A stretch of 64,000 nt of DNA from Streptomyces sp. TSRI0107 (GTDB taxonomy: Bacteria; Actinomycetota; Actinomycetes; Streptomycetales; Streptomycetaceae). The position numbers and the translations under genes are program-made. The stretch lies in NCBI RefSeq assembly GCF_001905845.1, contig NZ_LIVZ01000014.1:1-64000 (forward strand), written 5' to 3'. Positions 54,054 to 64,000 of this stretch are shown here, piece by piece. The notes under the pieces are model-generated. The model ran no database searches and was not told the origin of the DNA. It saw nothing but the letters and a program-made list of their open reading frames with translations. How positions within the stretch are numbered: position 1 is the first letter of the stretch; each line of letters opens with the position of its first letter.

Positions 54054-55376
54054 TCAGGACCCGGCGGTCCGGGCGGCCTCGGCCCAGCGCTTGTCGAGCT
54101 CGTCGAAGTAGCCCTGGAGCGACCCGTCCTGGGCGCCGCGGGCGATGTCGACCAGCTTCTGCCGGTAGTCCTGCTTGCTCAGGCCGATCTCGGAGGCGTT
54201 GTCGATCGCGTTGACCTCCGCGGTCTCGGCCTCTGAACGCTCCACCAGCTTGACATCGTTGTCAACGTAGCTCTGCAGCGTGCTCGGCAAGGACGCGGAC
54301 TTCAGGGCGGAGACAGCGCCCTCCCTGGCCGTGTAGCCGGACTTCTCGGTGAACCAGTCGATCCAGGCGCGCGCGGCCTGTTTGTGGTCGGAGTGGATGT
54401 TCACGGCCATCTGGTAGTCGGACACGAGCGTGGCGCAGAACTGGCCGTCCGTCTGGTGCGGGAAGGGCATGAAGCCGATGTCCCCGGGGTTCTCGCCGGC
54501 CTTCTCCGCTGCGTCCTGCATCTGCGTGACGGCCCACGAGCCGAGCAGCATGCTGCCGACCTCTCCCTTGGCCAGCAGCGTCTTGGACGCCTCCCAGTTG
54601 GTGGTTGACGGGTCCTTCTCGGACAGGTTCCCGTGGACGATGTCGTGCAGCAGGGTGTCGATCACGTTGAGGTCCGAGCCCTCGGCCCAGGGCTTGTCCG
54701 TCGCGGCGAGTTTGTCGGAGGCCTGACTGTCGCAGCTGACCGAGCCGATACTGTTGGTCCAGGGGCTGCTGAGAGGCCAGCCGTCCTTGAAGTTCGTGTA
54801 GTAAGGGGTGGCGCCGGTCTTCTCCTTCACCGTCCTCAGGTCGTCCAGGAACTCCTGGGGCGTGGCCGGCCAGTCGGAGATCCCGGCCTTCTTCCACAGC
54901 GCCTTGTTGTAGACGAAGCCGTTGGCGGTGCCGAAGGTGGCGATGCCGTAGGTCCGGCCGTCGACGTCCGTCTTGTCGGTGAAGCGGTACGTCTCCTTCA
55001 TCGTCGCGGTGCTGCCGAGCGGCGCGAAGAACTTCGGGTAGTCGCCCTTGGCGACCGCCGAGGGGATCAGCAGGACGTCGCCGTAGTTCTCGGTGTTCAT
55101 CCGGATCTTCACCTCCCCCTCGTAGTCGGTGATGGCCTCGAACTCGACCTTCACCTCCGGGTAGGTCTTGTTGAACTCCGCCGCGTACTTCTTCATCGTG
55201 CCGTTCTGCACGAGGTCGGTGCGGTTGGTCAGGACCTTGATGGTGCCCGAGACGCCGTCCGGGTTCAGCGGCGCGACCGCGGTCTCGTTCGCGTTCGGTG
55301 TCCCTCCGCCACTGCACCCCACGACGGTCAGCATCGTGGTCGCCAGCAGGGCGGCGCTCAGGGTCTTCCTCCCCAT
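54054..55376 (-). CDS. Sugar ABC transporter substrate-binding lipoprotein
   Basis: Family 1 extracellular solute-binding protein of 440 residues anchored by lipid. The lipoprotein signal is GRKTLSAALLATTMLTVVGC with the lipidated Cys near residue 20. The mature domain shows typical features (IKVLTNRTDLVQNG, GLVYNK-like GFVYNKALWKKAGI, GSMLLGSWAV). ATG at 55376 with AAGGAG 8 nt upstream. Two ACCGGT-centred palindromes lie between this gene and the divergent beta-mannosidase, indicating co-regulation; ligand likely manno-oligosaccharides. Confidence 0.9.
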   Translation of the reverse strand: MGRKTLSAALLATTMLTVVGCSGGGTPNANETAVAPLNPDGVSGTIKVLTNRTDLVQNGTMKKYAAEFNKTYPEVKVEFEAITDYEGEVKIRMNTENYGDVLLIPSAVAKGDYPKFFAPLGSTATMKETYRFTDKTDVDGRTYGIATFGTANGFVYNKALWKKAGISDWPATPQEFLDDLRTVKEKTGATPYYTNFKDGWPLSSPWTNSIGSVSCDSQASDKLAATDKPWAEGSDLNVIDTLLHDIVHGNLSEKDPSTTNWEASKTLLAKGEVGSMLLGSWAVTQMQDAAEKAGENPGDIGFMPFPHQTDGQFCATLVSDYQMAVNIHSDHKQAARAWIDWFTEKSGYTAREGAVSALKSASLPSTLQSYVDNDVKLVERSEAETAEVNAIDNASEIGLSKQDYRQKLVDIARGAQDGSLQGYFDELDKRWAEAARTAGS

Positions 55377-55441
55377 GTGCCCAACTCCTTCCAGGGTTAC
55401 GGCTCGGGCTCCGGTGGTTGACGGCACTATGTCAGGCGCCC

Positions 55442-55455
55442 GTAAACCGGTAAAG
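55442..55455. promoter_or_regulatory. Mannan-locus operator site 1
   Basis: GTAAACCGGTAAAG, a near-palindrome centred on ACCGGT with the central CG typical of LacI-family operators. It lies about 65 nt upstream of the binding-protein start (minus strand), in the promoter zone of the importer operon. Confidence 0.6.
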
Positions 55456-55563
55456 CTCCTTGTGGGAGCGAGATGCCCAATCGTTACCTGGCTTTTCCGG
55501 TGGATCTTGGCGTTCAGGCTCGCGGCCTGGGGGTTTCCAGGCCTGACGGGTTGAAAGTGGGGA

Positions 55564-55577
55564 CTAGACCGGTTAAC
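55564..55577. promoter_or_regulatory. Mannan-locus operator site 2
   Basis: CTAGACCGGTTAAC, the same ACCGGT-centred dyad, 66 nt upstream of the beta-mannosidase ATG and 122 bp centre to centre from site 1. The pair could support repression of both divergent promoters, possibly with looping. Confidence 0.6.
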
Positions 55578-55642
55578 CAGCCAGCGTTAGGTTGAGTCGC
55601 GTCGCACACGAATCAGGCCCGTCCTGCCAAGAGGAGCCGCAC

Positions 55643-58071
<2,429 letters not shown>

Positions 58072-58075
<4 letters not shown>

Positions 58076-59100
58076 GCGCTCCCACCGAGCGCGTCACCAT
58101 CAAGGACGTGGCGGCCGCCGCGGGAGTCTCCAAGGGCGCGGTGTCGCTGGCGTTCAACCACAAACCGGGCGTCTCCGAGGCCACGCGCGAGCGGATCTTC
58201 GCCGTGGCCCGGGAACTGGGCTGGGCGCCGAACTCCTCGGCGCGCAGCCTGTCCCGGCAGTCGGTGGACACCGTCGGGCTGGCCATCTGCCGGCCCGCGA
58301 GGCTGCTCGGTCTGGAGCCGTTCTACATGGAGTTCGTCTCCGGTATCGAGAGCGTGCTCGCCGAGCGGTCCTGCTCGCTGCTGCTGCGGCTGGTGGGCAG
58401 TCTGGAGGAGGAGATTCACCTCCAGGAGCGGTGGTGGCGGGAACGCCAGGTCGGCGGGTCCGTCCTGGTCGACTTCCACCAGGACGATCCGCGCGTCGCC
58501 GCGCTCGCCGGGACCGGCCTGCCCGCCGTGGCGGTCGGCCACCCCTCCCTCACCGGGGGCTTCCCGTCGGTGTGGACCGACGACGCCACGGCCGTCGCCG
58601 AGGCGGTGCGCTACCTGGCCGCCCTCGGCCACCGGCGCATCGCCCGGGTGGGCGGCCCGGCGGGCCTCGGTCACAGCGCGATCCGCACCGCCGCGTTCGA
58701 GGAGACGATGGCGGAACTCGGGCTCGCCGGCGGCCGGCACCTGGAGACCGGATTCTCGGGGGAGGACGGCGCCCGGGCGACGCGGTCCCTGCTGCTGTCG
58801 CCCGACCGGCCGACCGCGATCGTCTACGACAACGACATCATGGCCGTCGCCGGGCTGGGCGTCGCCGCCGAGATGGGCGTCGCCGTACCGGACGAGCTGT
58901 CCCTGCTCGCTTGGGACGACTCACAGCTGTGCCGGCTGACCCATCCCACGCTGTCGGCGATGAGCCACGACGTGCACGGGTTCGGCGCCCAGGTGGCGCG
59001 GATGCTGTTCGACGTGATCGCCGGCGAGGACGTCCCCTCCCGGCCGGTGGCGACGCCCGAACTGGTGCCGCGCGCGTCGACGGCACCGCCCCCTGCGTGA
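58072..59100 (+). CDS. LacI-family regulator of the mannan locus
   Basis: 342-residue repressor: an N-terminal LacI helix-turn-helix (TIKDVAAAAGVSKGAVSLAFN, residues 9-29) with the hinge region (RERIFAVARELGWAPNSSARSL), then a periplasmic-binding-like effector domain including TAIVYDNDIMAVAGL and VPDELSLLAWDDS. Translationally coupled to the beta-mannosidase gene. It is the natural candidate to bind the four ACCGGT-centred palindromes in this locus, with mannose or mannobiose as plausible inducer (inference). Confidence 0.9.
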
Positions 59101-59106
59101 AGGCCT

Positions 59107-59151
59107 CGACGGAGAAGGGGCGCGGCATGTGGCCGCGCCCCTTCTCCGTCG
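59107..59151. terminator. 19-bp bidirectional hairpin terminator
   Basis: CGACGGAGAAGGGGCGCGG (59107-59125) pairs perfectly with CCGCGCCCCTTCTCCGTCG (59133-59151) around a 7-nt loop. It lies 6 nt after the LacI stop and 11 nt from the stop of the convergent mannanase gene, so it can end both transcripts. Confidence 0.88.
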
Positions 59152-59162
59152 CTGCCGCCCGG

Positions 59163-60785
59163 TCAGGAGGCGGCGCAGGCCGAGCCGTTGAGGGTGAACG
59201 CGGCGGGGACACCGTTGCCGCCGGTCGAGGAGCCGCTGAGGCCGAAGCTCACCGAGCCGCCCGCCGGGATCGTCCGGGTCCACGACTCGTGGGTCGCCCG
59301 CACGGTACGCCCGTCCTGGGTCGCCCTGGCGTTCCAGACCGAGTTGATCCTCTGGTCGCCGGGGAAGGCGAAGCTCAGCTCCCAGCCGTCCACGGCCCGG
59401 TCGGAGCGGTTGCGGATGGTGACCTCGGCGTTGAACGAGCTGCCCCAGTCGCTCAGCCGGTACTCCACCGCGCAGGCCGCCGTGCCGGAGCCGGGGGTGG
59501 TGCCGGCGGTCACCGTGGCCGACCGCGGCGAGCGGTTGCCCGCGGCGTCACGGGCGTAGACGGCGAACGTGTAGCGGGTGTTCGCGGTCAGGCCGGTCAC
59601 CGTGACCGCGGTGGTGACGGAGGCGGCGACCGTGGTCTCCTGGCCGCCGTCCACCCGGACCACGTCGTAGCCGGTGACCCCGGTGTCGTCGGTGGCGGCC
59701 GGCCAGCTCAGCCGCAGGCTGGTGCTCGTGGCGTCCGAGGCGGTCGGCGTGCCCGGGGCGGTCGGGGCGGTGGCGTCACCGCCGGTGCCGCCGGAGAAGA
59801 CACTGGCCTCCTCGGCGGTGGCCTCGATGCCGTCGGCGCCGTCGAACAGGCGCTGTCCCCAGGCGGTGGGGCGTGAGGCGTCGAAGCCCTGGACGAGGTC
59901 GAGGTACTCGACGCCGCCGCCGTTGCCGCTCCAGGACCAGCCCAGGTAGCCGATGCCCAGCGACTGCGCGGTTGCCATGATGGCGTCCTCGTCCGGGTCG
60001 CCGTCGGAGTGCATGTCGCCGAACTCGCCGACCACGACGGGGAGTTTGGCGCTCACGAACCGGTTGAGGTAGTCGCGGACCTCGGCAGCCGTGTCGTAGA
60101 CGCCGTACATGTGGATGTCGAAGACCGTGTTGCGGTCCGGGTCGGCGGCGAACACGTCGGCGGCGTTGTCGCGCATCGTGAACGACCAGTCCTGGCCCCA
60201 GTTGGGGGCGTCGACCATGAGGGTGTGGTCGAGTCCTCCCGCCCGCAGCCGGCCGATGGCGGTCCTGGTGTCGGCGGTCCAGGCGCTGTAACCGCTGTTG
60301 CCGTGCGGCTCGTTGCCGATGTTGACGATGACGTACTTCTCCTCGCCCACGAGGGCGCTCTTGACGTCCAGCCAGTAGTCCACGGCCTCGGAGAGCGGCG
60401 CGGCGGCGCCGGCCTCGCCGTAACCGGTGGTGTCGTGCGCCTCCAGGACGCAGATCAGACGGTTCTCCTTGCACTCGGCGACCACGTGGGCGACGTCCGC
60501 GGTGTCGTTGCGGGTCCACTGGTCGCCTGTACTGAGCACCACCCGGACCGAGTTGGCGCCCTTTGCCTTGATGTCCTTGAGCGCCTGATCGGTGCGGTCG
60601 GGGTACCAGGTGTGCGCGTGGTTGACGCCGCGCATCACGAAGTCCTCCCCGTTGGCGTCCAGCAGACGGCCCTCACTGACGTGGAATCCGGAGGGGGCAG
60701 CCGCCTGCGCAGCAGGCGCGGCGGCGAGGAGTGAGGCGCCCACGGCGAGGATCGTGCCCGTGGCCGCGGCCAGTTTCGTTCTCAT
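59163..60785 (-). CDS. Secreted GH5 endo-beta-1,4-mannanase with FN3 and CBM2
   Basis: Extracellular polysaccharide hydrolase of 540 residues. Order: Sec signal peptide (1-29), GH5 catalytic domain (about 30-315), fibronectin type III domain (about 338-430), and family 2 carbohydrate-binding module (about 435-540). MRGVNHAHTWYPDRTDQAL and NEPHGNSGY match the GH5 subfamily 8 bacterial mannanases. Acid/base Glu in GNEPHG near residue 157, nucleophile Glu in VVGEFGDMH near 254. CBM2 usually binds crystalline cellulose, anchoring the enzyme to plant wall. ATG with GGGAG 5 nt upstream. A long inverted repeat and operator site 3 lie upstream. Confidence 0.92.
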   Translation of the reverse strand: MRTKLAAATGTILAVGASLLAAAPAAQAAAPSGFHVSEGRLLDANGEDFVMRGVNHAHTWYPDRTDQALKDIKAKGANSVRVVLSTGDQWTRNDTADVAHVVAECKENRLICVLEAHDTTGYGEAGAAAPLSEAVDYWLDVKSALVGEEKYVIVNIGNEPHGNSGYSAWTADTRTAIGRLRAGGLDHTLMVDAPNWGQDWSFTMRDNAADVFAADPDRNTVFDIHMYGVYDTAAEVRDYLNRFVSAKLPVVVGEFGDMHSDGDPDEDAIMATAQSLGIGYLGWSWSGNGGGVEYLDLVQGFDASRPTAWGQRLFDGADGIEATAEEASVFSGGTGGDATAPTAPGTPTASDATSTSLRLSWPAATDDTGVTGYDVVRVDGGQETTVAASVTTAVTVTGLTANTRYTFAVYARDAAGNRSPRSATVTAGTTPGSGTAACAVEYRLSDWGSSFNAEVTIRNRSDRAVDGWELSFAFPGDQRINSVWNARATQDGRTVRATHESWTRTIPAGGSVSFGLSGSSTGGNGVPAAFTLNGSACAAS

Positions 60786-60844
60786 GATTGCTCCCGGCTC
60801 GAGAATGTGCGGGGCGATACGGAAAGGCGGAAAAGCCTTTCAAT

Positions 60845-60921
60845 CGTGAATGCCAAAGGGAAACGCCTGAAAACGGCTGCGTCCCGCGCCGATTCGGTAT
60901 ATCCGCCCTTTGGCATTCACG
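60845..60921 (-). repeat. 16-bp perfect inverted repeat upstream of the mannanase gene
   Basis: CGTGAATGCCAAAGGG (60845-60860) and CCCTTTGGCATTCACG (60906-60921) are exact complements separated by 45 bp. On the minus strand CATACT (60924-60929) is a candidate -10 just upstream, so much of the repeat would be transcribed into the mannanase leader. It is either a pair of oppositely oriented regulator sites or a leader hairpin. Confidence 0.7.
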
Positions 60922-60959
60922 AGAGTATGGATGCTCCAGAAGGAACACAATGCCTTTGA

Positions 60960-60973
60960 CAGAACCGGTTAAG
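60960..60973. promoter_or_regulatory. Mannan-locus operator site 3
   Basis: CAGAACCGGTTAAG, the best match to the CTTAACCGGTTAAG consensus (perfect AACCGGTT core), lies about 175 nt upstream of the mannanase start and beyond its 16-bp inverted repeat, 22 nt before the end of the ROK gene. Confidence 0.6.
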
Positions 60974-60994
60974 TAGATTCTTCGGCAGGGGCCG

Positions 60995-61990
60995 TCAAAC
61001 GGTCTGGCCGCTGCTTTCACGGGCCTGCCGAACGGCGGCCGCCGCCGCGCCCACCAGCCCCGCGTCACGCGCCAGGGCGGCGGGCCGCACGGTCACCGCG
61101 CGGGCGAAGTCGAGCACCGCGTACGCCCGCAGATGACGGCGCAGCGGCCCGAACAGAGTCTCCCCGGCCTGGGCGACGCCCCCGCCGACGACGGCCACCT
61201 CGATCTCCAGCAGCGTGGCCACCCCCGCGATCGCGGCGGCCAGCGCCCGCGCGGACCGGTCGTAGGCGGCGAGGGCCCGGGCGTCACCCGCACGGGCCGC
61301 GTCGGCGACCGCGGCGGCGGTCGGCTCCGCGCCCGGCGGCGGTGTCCAGCCCGCTCGCAGCGCGTACCGGGTGATGGCGGTGCCGCTGGCGTACCCCTCG
61401 ACGCAGCCGCGGGCGCCACAGGCACAGGGCGGGCCGTCCACGGCCACCGAGACATGGCCGATGTGGCCGGCGTTGCCGGACGGTCCCGGACGCAGCCGCC
61501 CGTCCAGGACGAGACCCCCGCCCACGCCCGTCGAGACGACCATGCACAGCGCGTTGTCGACGCCCCGCGCGGCACCCCGCCAGTGCTCGGCGGCCGCCAT
61601 CGCCACGGCGTCGCCCAGGAGCACCGGTTCGGTGCCCGGCGGCAGGGCCGGATGCGCGCGGACACTGTCGACCAGCGGAAACGCCCGCCACGCGGGGATG
61701 TTCACCGGGCTGACCGTCCCCGCCGCCGTGTCCACGGGGCCGGCGCTGGCGATACCCATCCCCCGCACGCCGTGCCACGCCGGATCCCGGGCCAGCGCGT
61801 CGACCACGGCGTCGACGGTCCCTGCGAGCCGGGTCGTGGACTCCCGTGCCGGCGTGGGTCGTTCCACGCGCCCCAGGACGCGGCCCTCCTCGTCGACCAG
61901 GGCACCCGCGATCTTCGTGCCCCCGATGTCGAGGGCGGCGTACACCGGACGGGGCGAGGACGTCTCATCCCATGTGGACAACGTTGTCAT
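60995..61990 (-). CDS. ROK-family sugar kinase
   Basis: 331-residue ROK protein without a DNA-binding domain, hence a kinase rather than a repressor. Seen: ATP-binding DIGGTKIAGALVDEEG (residues 21-36), VSTGVGGGLVLDGRL, and the ROK zinc motif GHIGH followed by CACGARGCVEGYASG. It is probably a mannose or fructose kinase feeding mannose-6-phosphate to the isomerase gene just upstream. ATG at 61990, 8 nt after AAGGA. It overlaps the isomerase gene's end by 26 nt, so the two are co-transcribed. Confidence 0.88.
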   Translation of the reverse strand: MTTLSTWDETSSPRPVYAALDIGGTKIAGALVDEEGRVLGRVERPTPARESTTRLAGTVDAVVDALARDPAWHGVRGMGIASAGPVDTAAGTVSPVNIPAWRAFPLVDSVRAHPALPPGTEPVLLGDAVAMAAAEHWRGAARGVDNALCMVVSTGVGGGLVLDGRLRPGPSGNAGHIGHVSVAVDGPPCACGARGCVEGYASGTAITRYALRAGWTPPPGAEPTAAAVADAARAGDARALAAYDRSARALAAAIAGVATLLEIEVAVVGGGVAQAGETLFGPLRRHLRAYAVLDFARAVTVRPAALARDAGLVGAAAAAVRQARESSGQTV

Positions 61991-63311
61991 CCTTTGCGTC
62001 CTTCGTCGGAGGGGTCGGGCTCGCAGGGGCCGGGCGCGAAAGGGCTGCCCGCGCGGCTGCGGAATCCGCGTCGGCGGTCACGCCCGGAGCGGCCACGAAC
62101 AAGGTCCCGGAGCCTTCCACGCGGACGTGCTCGTCGGCGGCGGACAGGAAGCACGACGCGCCCCGTCCGAGCCGCACCGCCGTGCCGTCGGCCGCCCGCA
62201 GCCGGACGGAACCGGCCACGCACAGGGCCACGCGGGGGCCGCCGCCGGGGACGAGCGGACCGGACGTGCCGGCGAGCTCCACGCGGTACAGGGCGAACTC
62301 CTCCGCCGGGCAGTCGTACGCCTCGGTGAGCCCGGGGCCGGCCACCGTCCTGGGGTGTACCACCGGCACCCGCACCGCCGGGTCGGTGACCCGCAGCAGC
62401 TCCGGGACGTCCACCTCCTTGGCCGTCAGCCCCGCGCGGAGCACGTTGTCGGAGTTGGCCAGCACCTCGACGCCGAGTCCTCTCACATAGGCGTGCAGCC
62501 CGCCGGCCGGCATGAACAACGCCGTGCCTGGCTCCAGTACCTGATGGCGCATCAGCAGGGCGGCCACCAGTCCGGGATCGCCGGGGTGGTGGCGCGCCAT
62601 GCGCACCACCGCGTCGTACGCACCGGCGAACGGGCCGTCGGTGGACGAGCGTCGCCGGCAGGCGTCCACGACCGAGCCCACCAGCGCCTCGCGACGGCCG
62701 GGCGGCCACTCCAGGACCGTGCGCAGCGCCTCGCCGGACGCTTCTCCGTCACCACGGCCGTCACCGTCACCGTCACCGGCCCCGTCACCGTCCCCGTCGC
62801 TGTCGCGCAGCAGGTCGACGAGCGGGCGCAGCGCGGTGAGGCCGAGTCCGGCCAGGACGTCGGCGGCCTCGCGCGGCGGGCGGAGACCTGCCAGGACCTC
62901 GAAGGGGGTGAGCGCGCAGAGGAGTTCGGGTTTCGCCCAGTCGTCGGCGTACGGCCCCCGCGCGCCCGCCCGCAGCTGCGCGGCGAACGCCGTCCGCGCC
63001 CGCTCGCGGTCGGGATGCACCTGGATCGACAGGGGCTGGTCGGCGGCGAGCACCTTCAGCAGGAACGGCAATCTGCCGCCGAACCGCCGGGCGCAGTCCG
63101 CGCCCAGCTCCCGCTCGGGGTCGGCGGCCACCACGTCCCGCAGGGTGGTGGCGTGCCCGCTCCGCACGAGCCCCGACGGGCCGGAGGGGTGCGCTCCCAT
63201 CCACAGCTCCGCCTCCGGCCCGGCGGAAGGCGCCGCGCGCCCCTGGAGGCGGGCCAGCGCGTGCCGGGAGCCCCAGGCGTACGGCTTGATGATCGGTTGC
63301 AGTAGGTCCAC
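61965..63311 (-). CDS. manA: Mannose-6-phosphate isomerase, class I
   Basis: Zinc-dependent conversion of mannose-6-phosphate to fructose-6-phosphate, linking mannan breakdown to glycolysis. 448 residues; PYAWGSRHALARLQG and the zinc-site signature LSIQVHPDRERA near residue 96, GGLHAYVRGLGVEVLANSDNVLRAGLT near 285. A low-complexity Asp/Gly insert lies at about residues 168-188 (repeats of GACGGT-type sequence). GTG start; TAACGT (63318-63323, minus strand) ends 6 nt before it, so the mRNA is leaderless. Operator site 4 lies about 57 nt upstream. Confidence 0.92.
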   Translation of the reverse strand: MDLLQPIIKPYAWGSRHALARLQGRAAPSAGPEAELWMGAHPSGPSGLVRSGHATTLRDVVAADPERELGADCARRFGGRLPFLLKVLAADQPLSIQVHPDRERARTAFAAQLRAGARGPYADDWAKPELLCALTPFEVLAGLRPPREAADVLAGLGLTALRPLVDLLRDSDGDGDGAGDGDGDGRGDGEASGEALRTVLEWPPGRREALVGSVVDACRRRSSTDGPFAGAYDAVVRMARHHPGDPGLVAALLMRHQVLEPGTALFMPAGGLHAYVRGLGVEVLANSDNVLRAGLTAKEVDVPELLRVTDPAVRVPVVHPRTVAGPGLTEAYDCPAEEFALYRVELAGTSGPLVPGGGPRVALCVAGSVRLRAADGTAVRLGRGASCFLSAADEHVRVEGSGTLFVAAPGVTADADSAAARAALSRPAPASPTPPTKDAKDDNVVHMG

Positions 63312-63317
63312 GGGCGT

Positions 63318-63323
63318 ACGTTA
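63318..63323 (-). promoter_or_regulatory. Leaderless -10 element of manA
   Basis: Read on the minus strand the hexamer is TAACGT, 6 nt before the GTG start of manA. No convincing -35 is visible at 17-18 bp. Confidence 0.5.
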
Positions 63324-63367
63324 ACGGGCGGCGAACGGATTTCCACCGCCCGATCTCGAGCTTGTTA

Positions 63368-63381
63368 TTAAACCGGTATAG
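63368..63381. promoter_or_regulatory. Mannan-locus operator site 4
   Basis: TTAAACCGGTATAG, the ACCGGT-centred dyad again, 45 bp upstream of the manA -10 element. It places manA and the ROK kinase gene in the same putative LacI regulon. Confidence 0.6.
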
Positions 63382-63969
63382 CTAGTTAGGTGCAGCCGTG
63401 AGTGCGGCCGCGTCCGTGGCTTTCCGGGCCGGATGTGCCGTCGCGTGGCTGCCGCACGGCCGTCCATGTGACGGCCGTGCGGCGGTCGTACGGCCGTCGT
63501 GCGAGGCGAGTCGGTGCGATGACAGGGCCTTGGCCAGCGGTTGGTGACGCTCGGTGATGCTCCCCCCTTGCCCTGATGGGGGGCGGGCGGTGGTGAAAGG
63601 CCCGGCGAACGGGAGCGCGCCCGTCGGGGCGCGGCGCCAGGCGGGGAAGGGGTCGCGGTCGCCTCCTTCGATTCGGACCGCTTCTGACCAGCACTGATCG
63701 TTCCGTTTCGTTCGGCGTGCGGTCGAACGAGGGGCTCATCGGTCTGTCGTACGAGGCCTCATACCAGAGTGGGACGCTCTGCGGGGGTCTTTGGCAACTG
63801 CCCACCGCACATGATGCGCGGGCGACTACTGTCAGTGTCCGTCGGGCGACGCAGAACCAGTTCACCGGTGCTGCCGACCGGCCGCGATGGCGCATGCCCG
63901 TATCGCGCGGCACCGCGCGCCAGGGCATCCGACCGACGGACCAGTACACGGACCAGTACGAGGACACCG
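63382..63969. other. Long divergent intergenic region with a strong hairpin
   Basis: I support no protein gene here: the open minus-strand frame (63386-63997) is Arg/Pro/Ser-rich with poor codon bias. A 14-bp perfect stem, GCCGCACGGCCGTC (63451-63464) and GACGGCCGTGCGGC (63470-63483) with a 5-nt loop, is terminator-like. CCCCCC and GGGGGG around 63564-63586 form a weaker hairpin. TACTGT near 63827 is a possible -10 for the gene at 63970. Confidence 0.4.
63451..63483. terminator. 14-bp hairpin in a divergent intergenic region
   Basis: Perfect stem with loop CATGT. It lies between two genes transcribed away from each other, where no terminator is expected, so it may end a small RNA or form part of a leader. 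Confidence 0.5.
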
Positions 63970-64000
63970 ATGTCACACCTCCGCGCACCGGCCGCACGCG
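63970..64000 (+). CDS. Start of a gene running off the window end
   Basis: ATG at 63970 preceded by GAGGA with a 5-nt spacer, opening a frame that begins MSHLRAPAAR and continues past the last base. Ten residues do not allow a family assignment. Confidence 0.45.
   Translation, partial: MSHLRAPAAR

Noticed and set aside
63386..63997. 203-codon minus-strand frame at the window end
   Set aside because: Arg/Pro/Ser-rich low-complexity translation, poor codon bias, spans two hairpins and a probable plus-strand start.

Overview
The window is chromosomal DNA from a Streptomyces or very close relative. Evidence: uniformly high G+C with strong third-position GC, many GTG starts, many genes with a TAnnnT -10 element only 6-8 nt before the start codon (leaderless transcription), LPFR/DUF6126/DUF6380-type small proteins typical of the genus, and a streptomycete hopanoid gene order. 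I see no rRNA, tRNA, CRISPR array, insertion sequence, integrase or phage gene.

Layout. (1) 0-17.3 kb, mixed metabolism: two divergent secreted exopeptidases (M1 and S15), a D-amino-acid oxidase, an uncharacterised protein, an ABC-F ATPase, a putative glycolipid-binding protein, the RNA-binding protein Tex, a 45-residue LPFR-type protein, two DJ-1/PfpI-fold proteins (one an AraC-type regulator), an enoyl-CoA hydratase, an RsbW-like ATPase, isopentenyl-diphosphate isomerase, a CDF metal exporter and UDP-glucose 4-epimerase. (2) 18.0-25.05 kb, a seven-gene plus-strand cluster: two CDP-alcohol phosphotransferases, a sugar-nucleotidyltransferase-like enzyme, an sn-glycerol-1-phosphate dehydrogenase-like enzyme, a family 2 glycosyltransferase and a Wzm/Wzt (TagG/TagH)-type ABC exporter, closed by a strong terminator. 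It looks like a complete pathway for making and exporting a polyol-phosphate-containing glycolipid or wall polymer whose product I cannot name. (3) 25.3-38.5 kb, the hopanoid operon in the same direction: hpnC, hpnD, a small DUF6380-like gene, hpnE, a prenyl diphosphate synthase, squalene-hopene cyclase, hpnG, hpnH, ispG, dxs and an hpnO-like aminotransferase. It carries its own MEP-pathway genes, and should take isoprenoid precursors through squalene to aminobacteriohopanetriol. An XRE-cupin regulator with a double palindromic operator and a DUF6126 membrane peptide follow.

(4) 39.4-52 kb: a tyrosine phosphatase, a LysM/M23 wall hydrolase under a ydaO-type c-di-AMP riboswitch, a secreted DUF6250-like protein, an SGNH hydrolase, a TetR/amino-acid-dehydrogenase pair with a palindromic operator, a metallo-beta-lactamase-fold hydrolase, a divergent ArsR/flavin-reductase pair, an MFS exporter preceded by what looks like a leader-peptide attenuator, and a methyltransferase. 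(5) 52-63.4 kb, a beta-mannan utilisation locus: ABC sugar importer (binding protein and two permeases, no ATPase), GH2 beta-mannosidase, LacI regulator, secreted GH5-FN3-CBM2 mannanase, ROK sugar kinase and mannose-6-phosphate isomerase. Four copies of a CTTAACCGGTTAAG-like palindrome mark its promoters. The window ends in a long leader before a gene that starts near 63,970.

Several intergenic regions carry unusual direct-repeat arrays with periods of 11, 21, 23, about 28 and 42 bp. All functions are inferred from motifs and context; no database search was possible.
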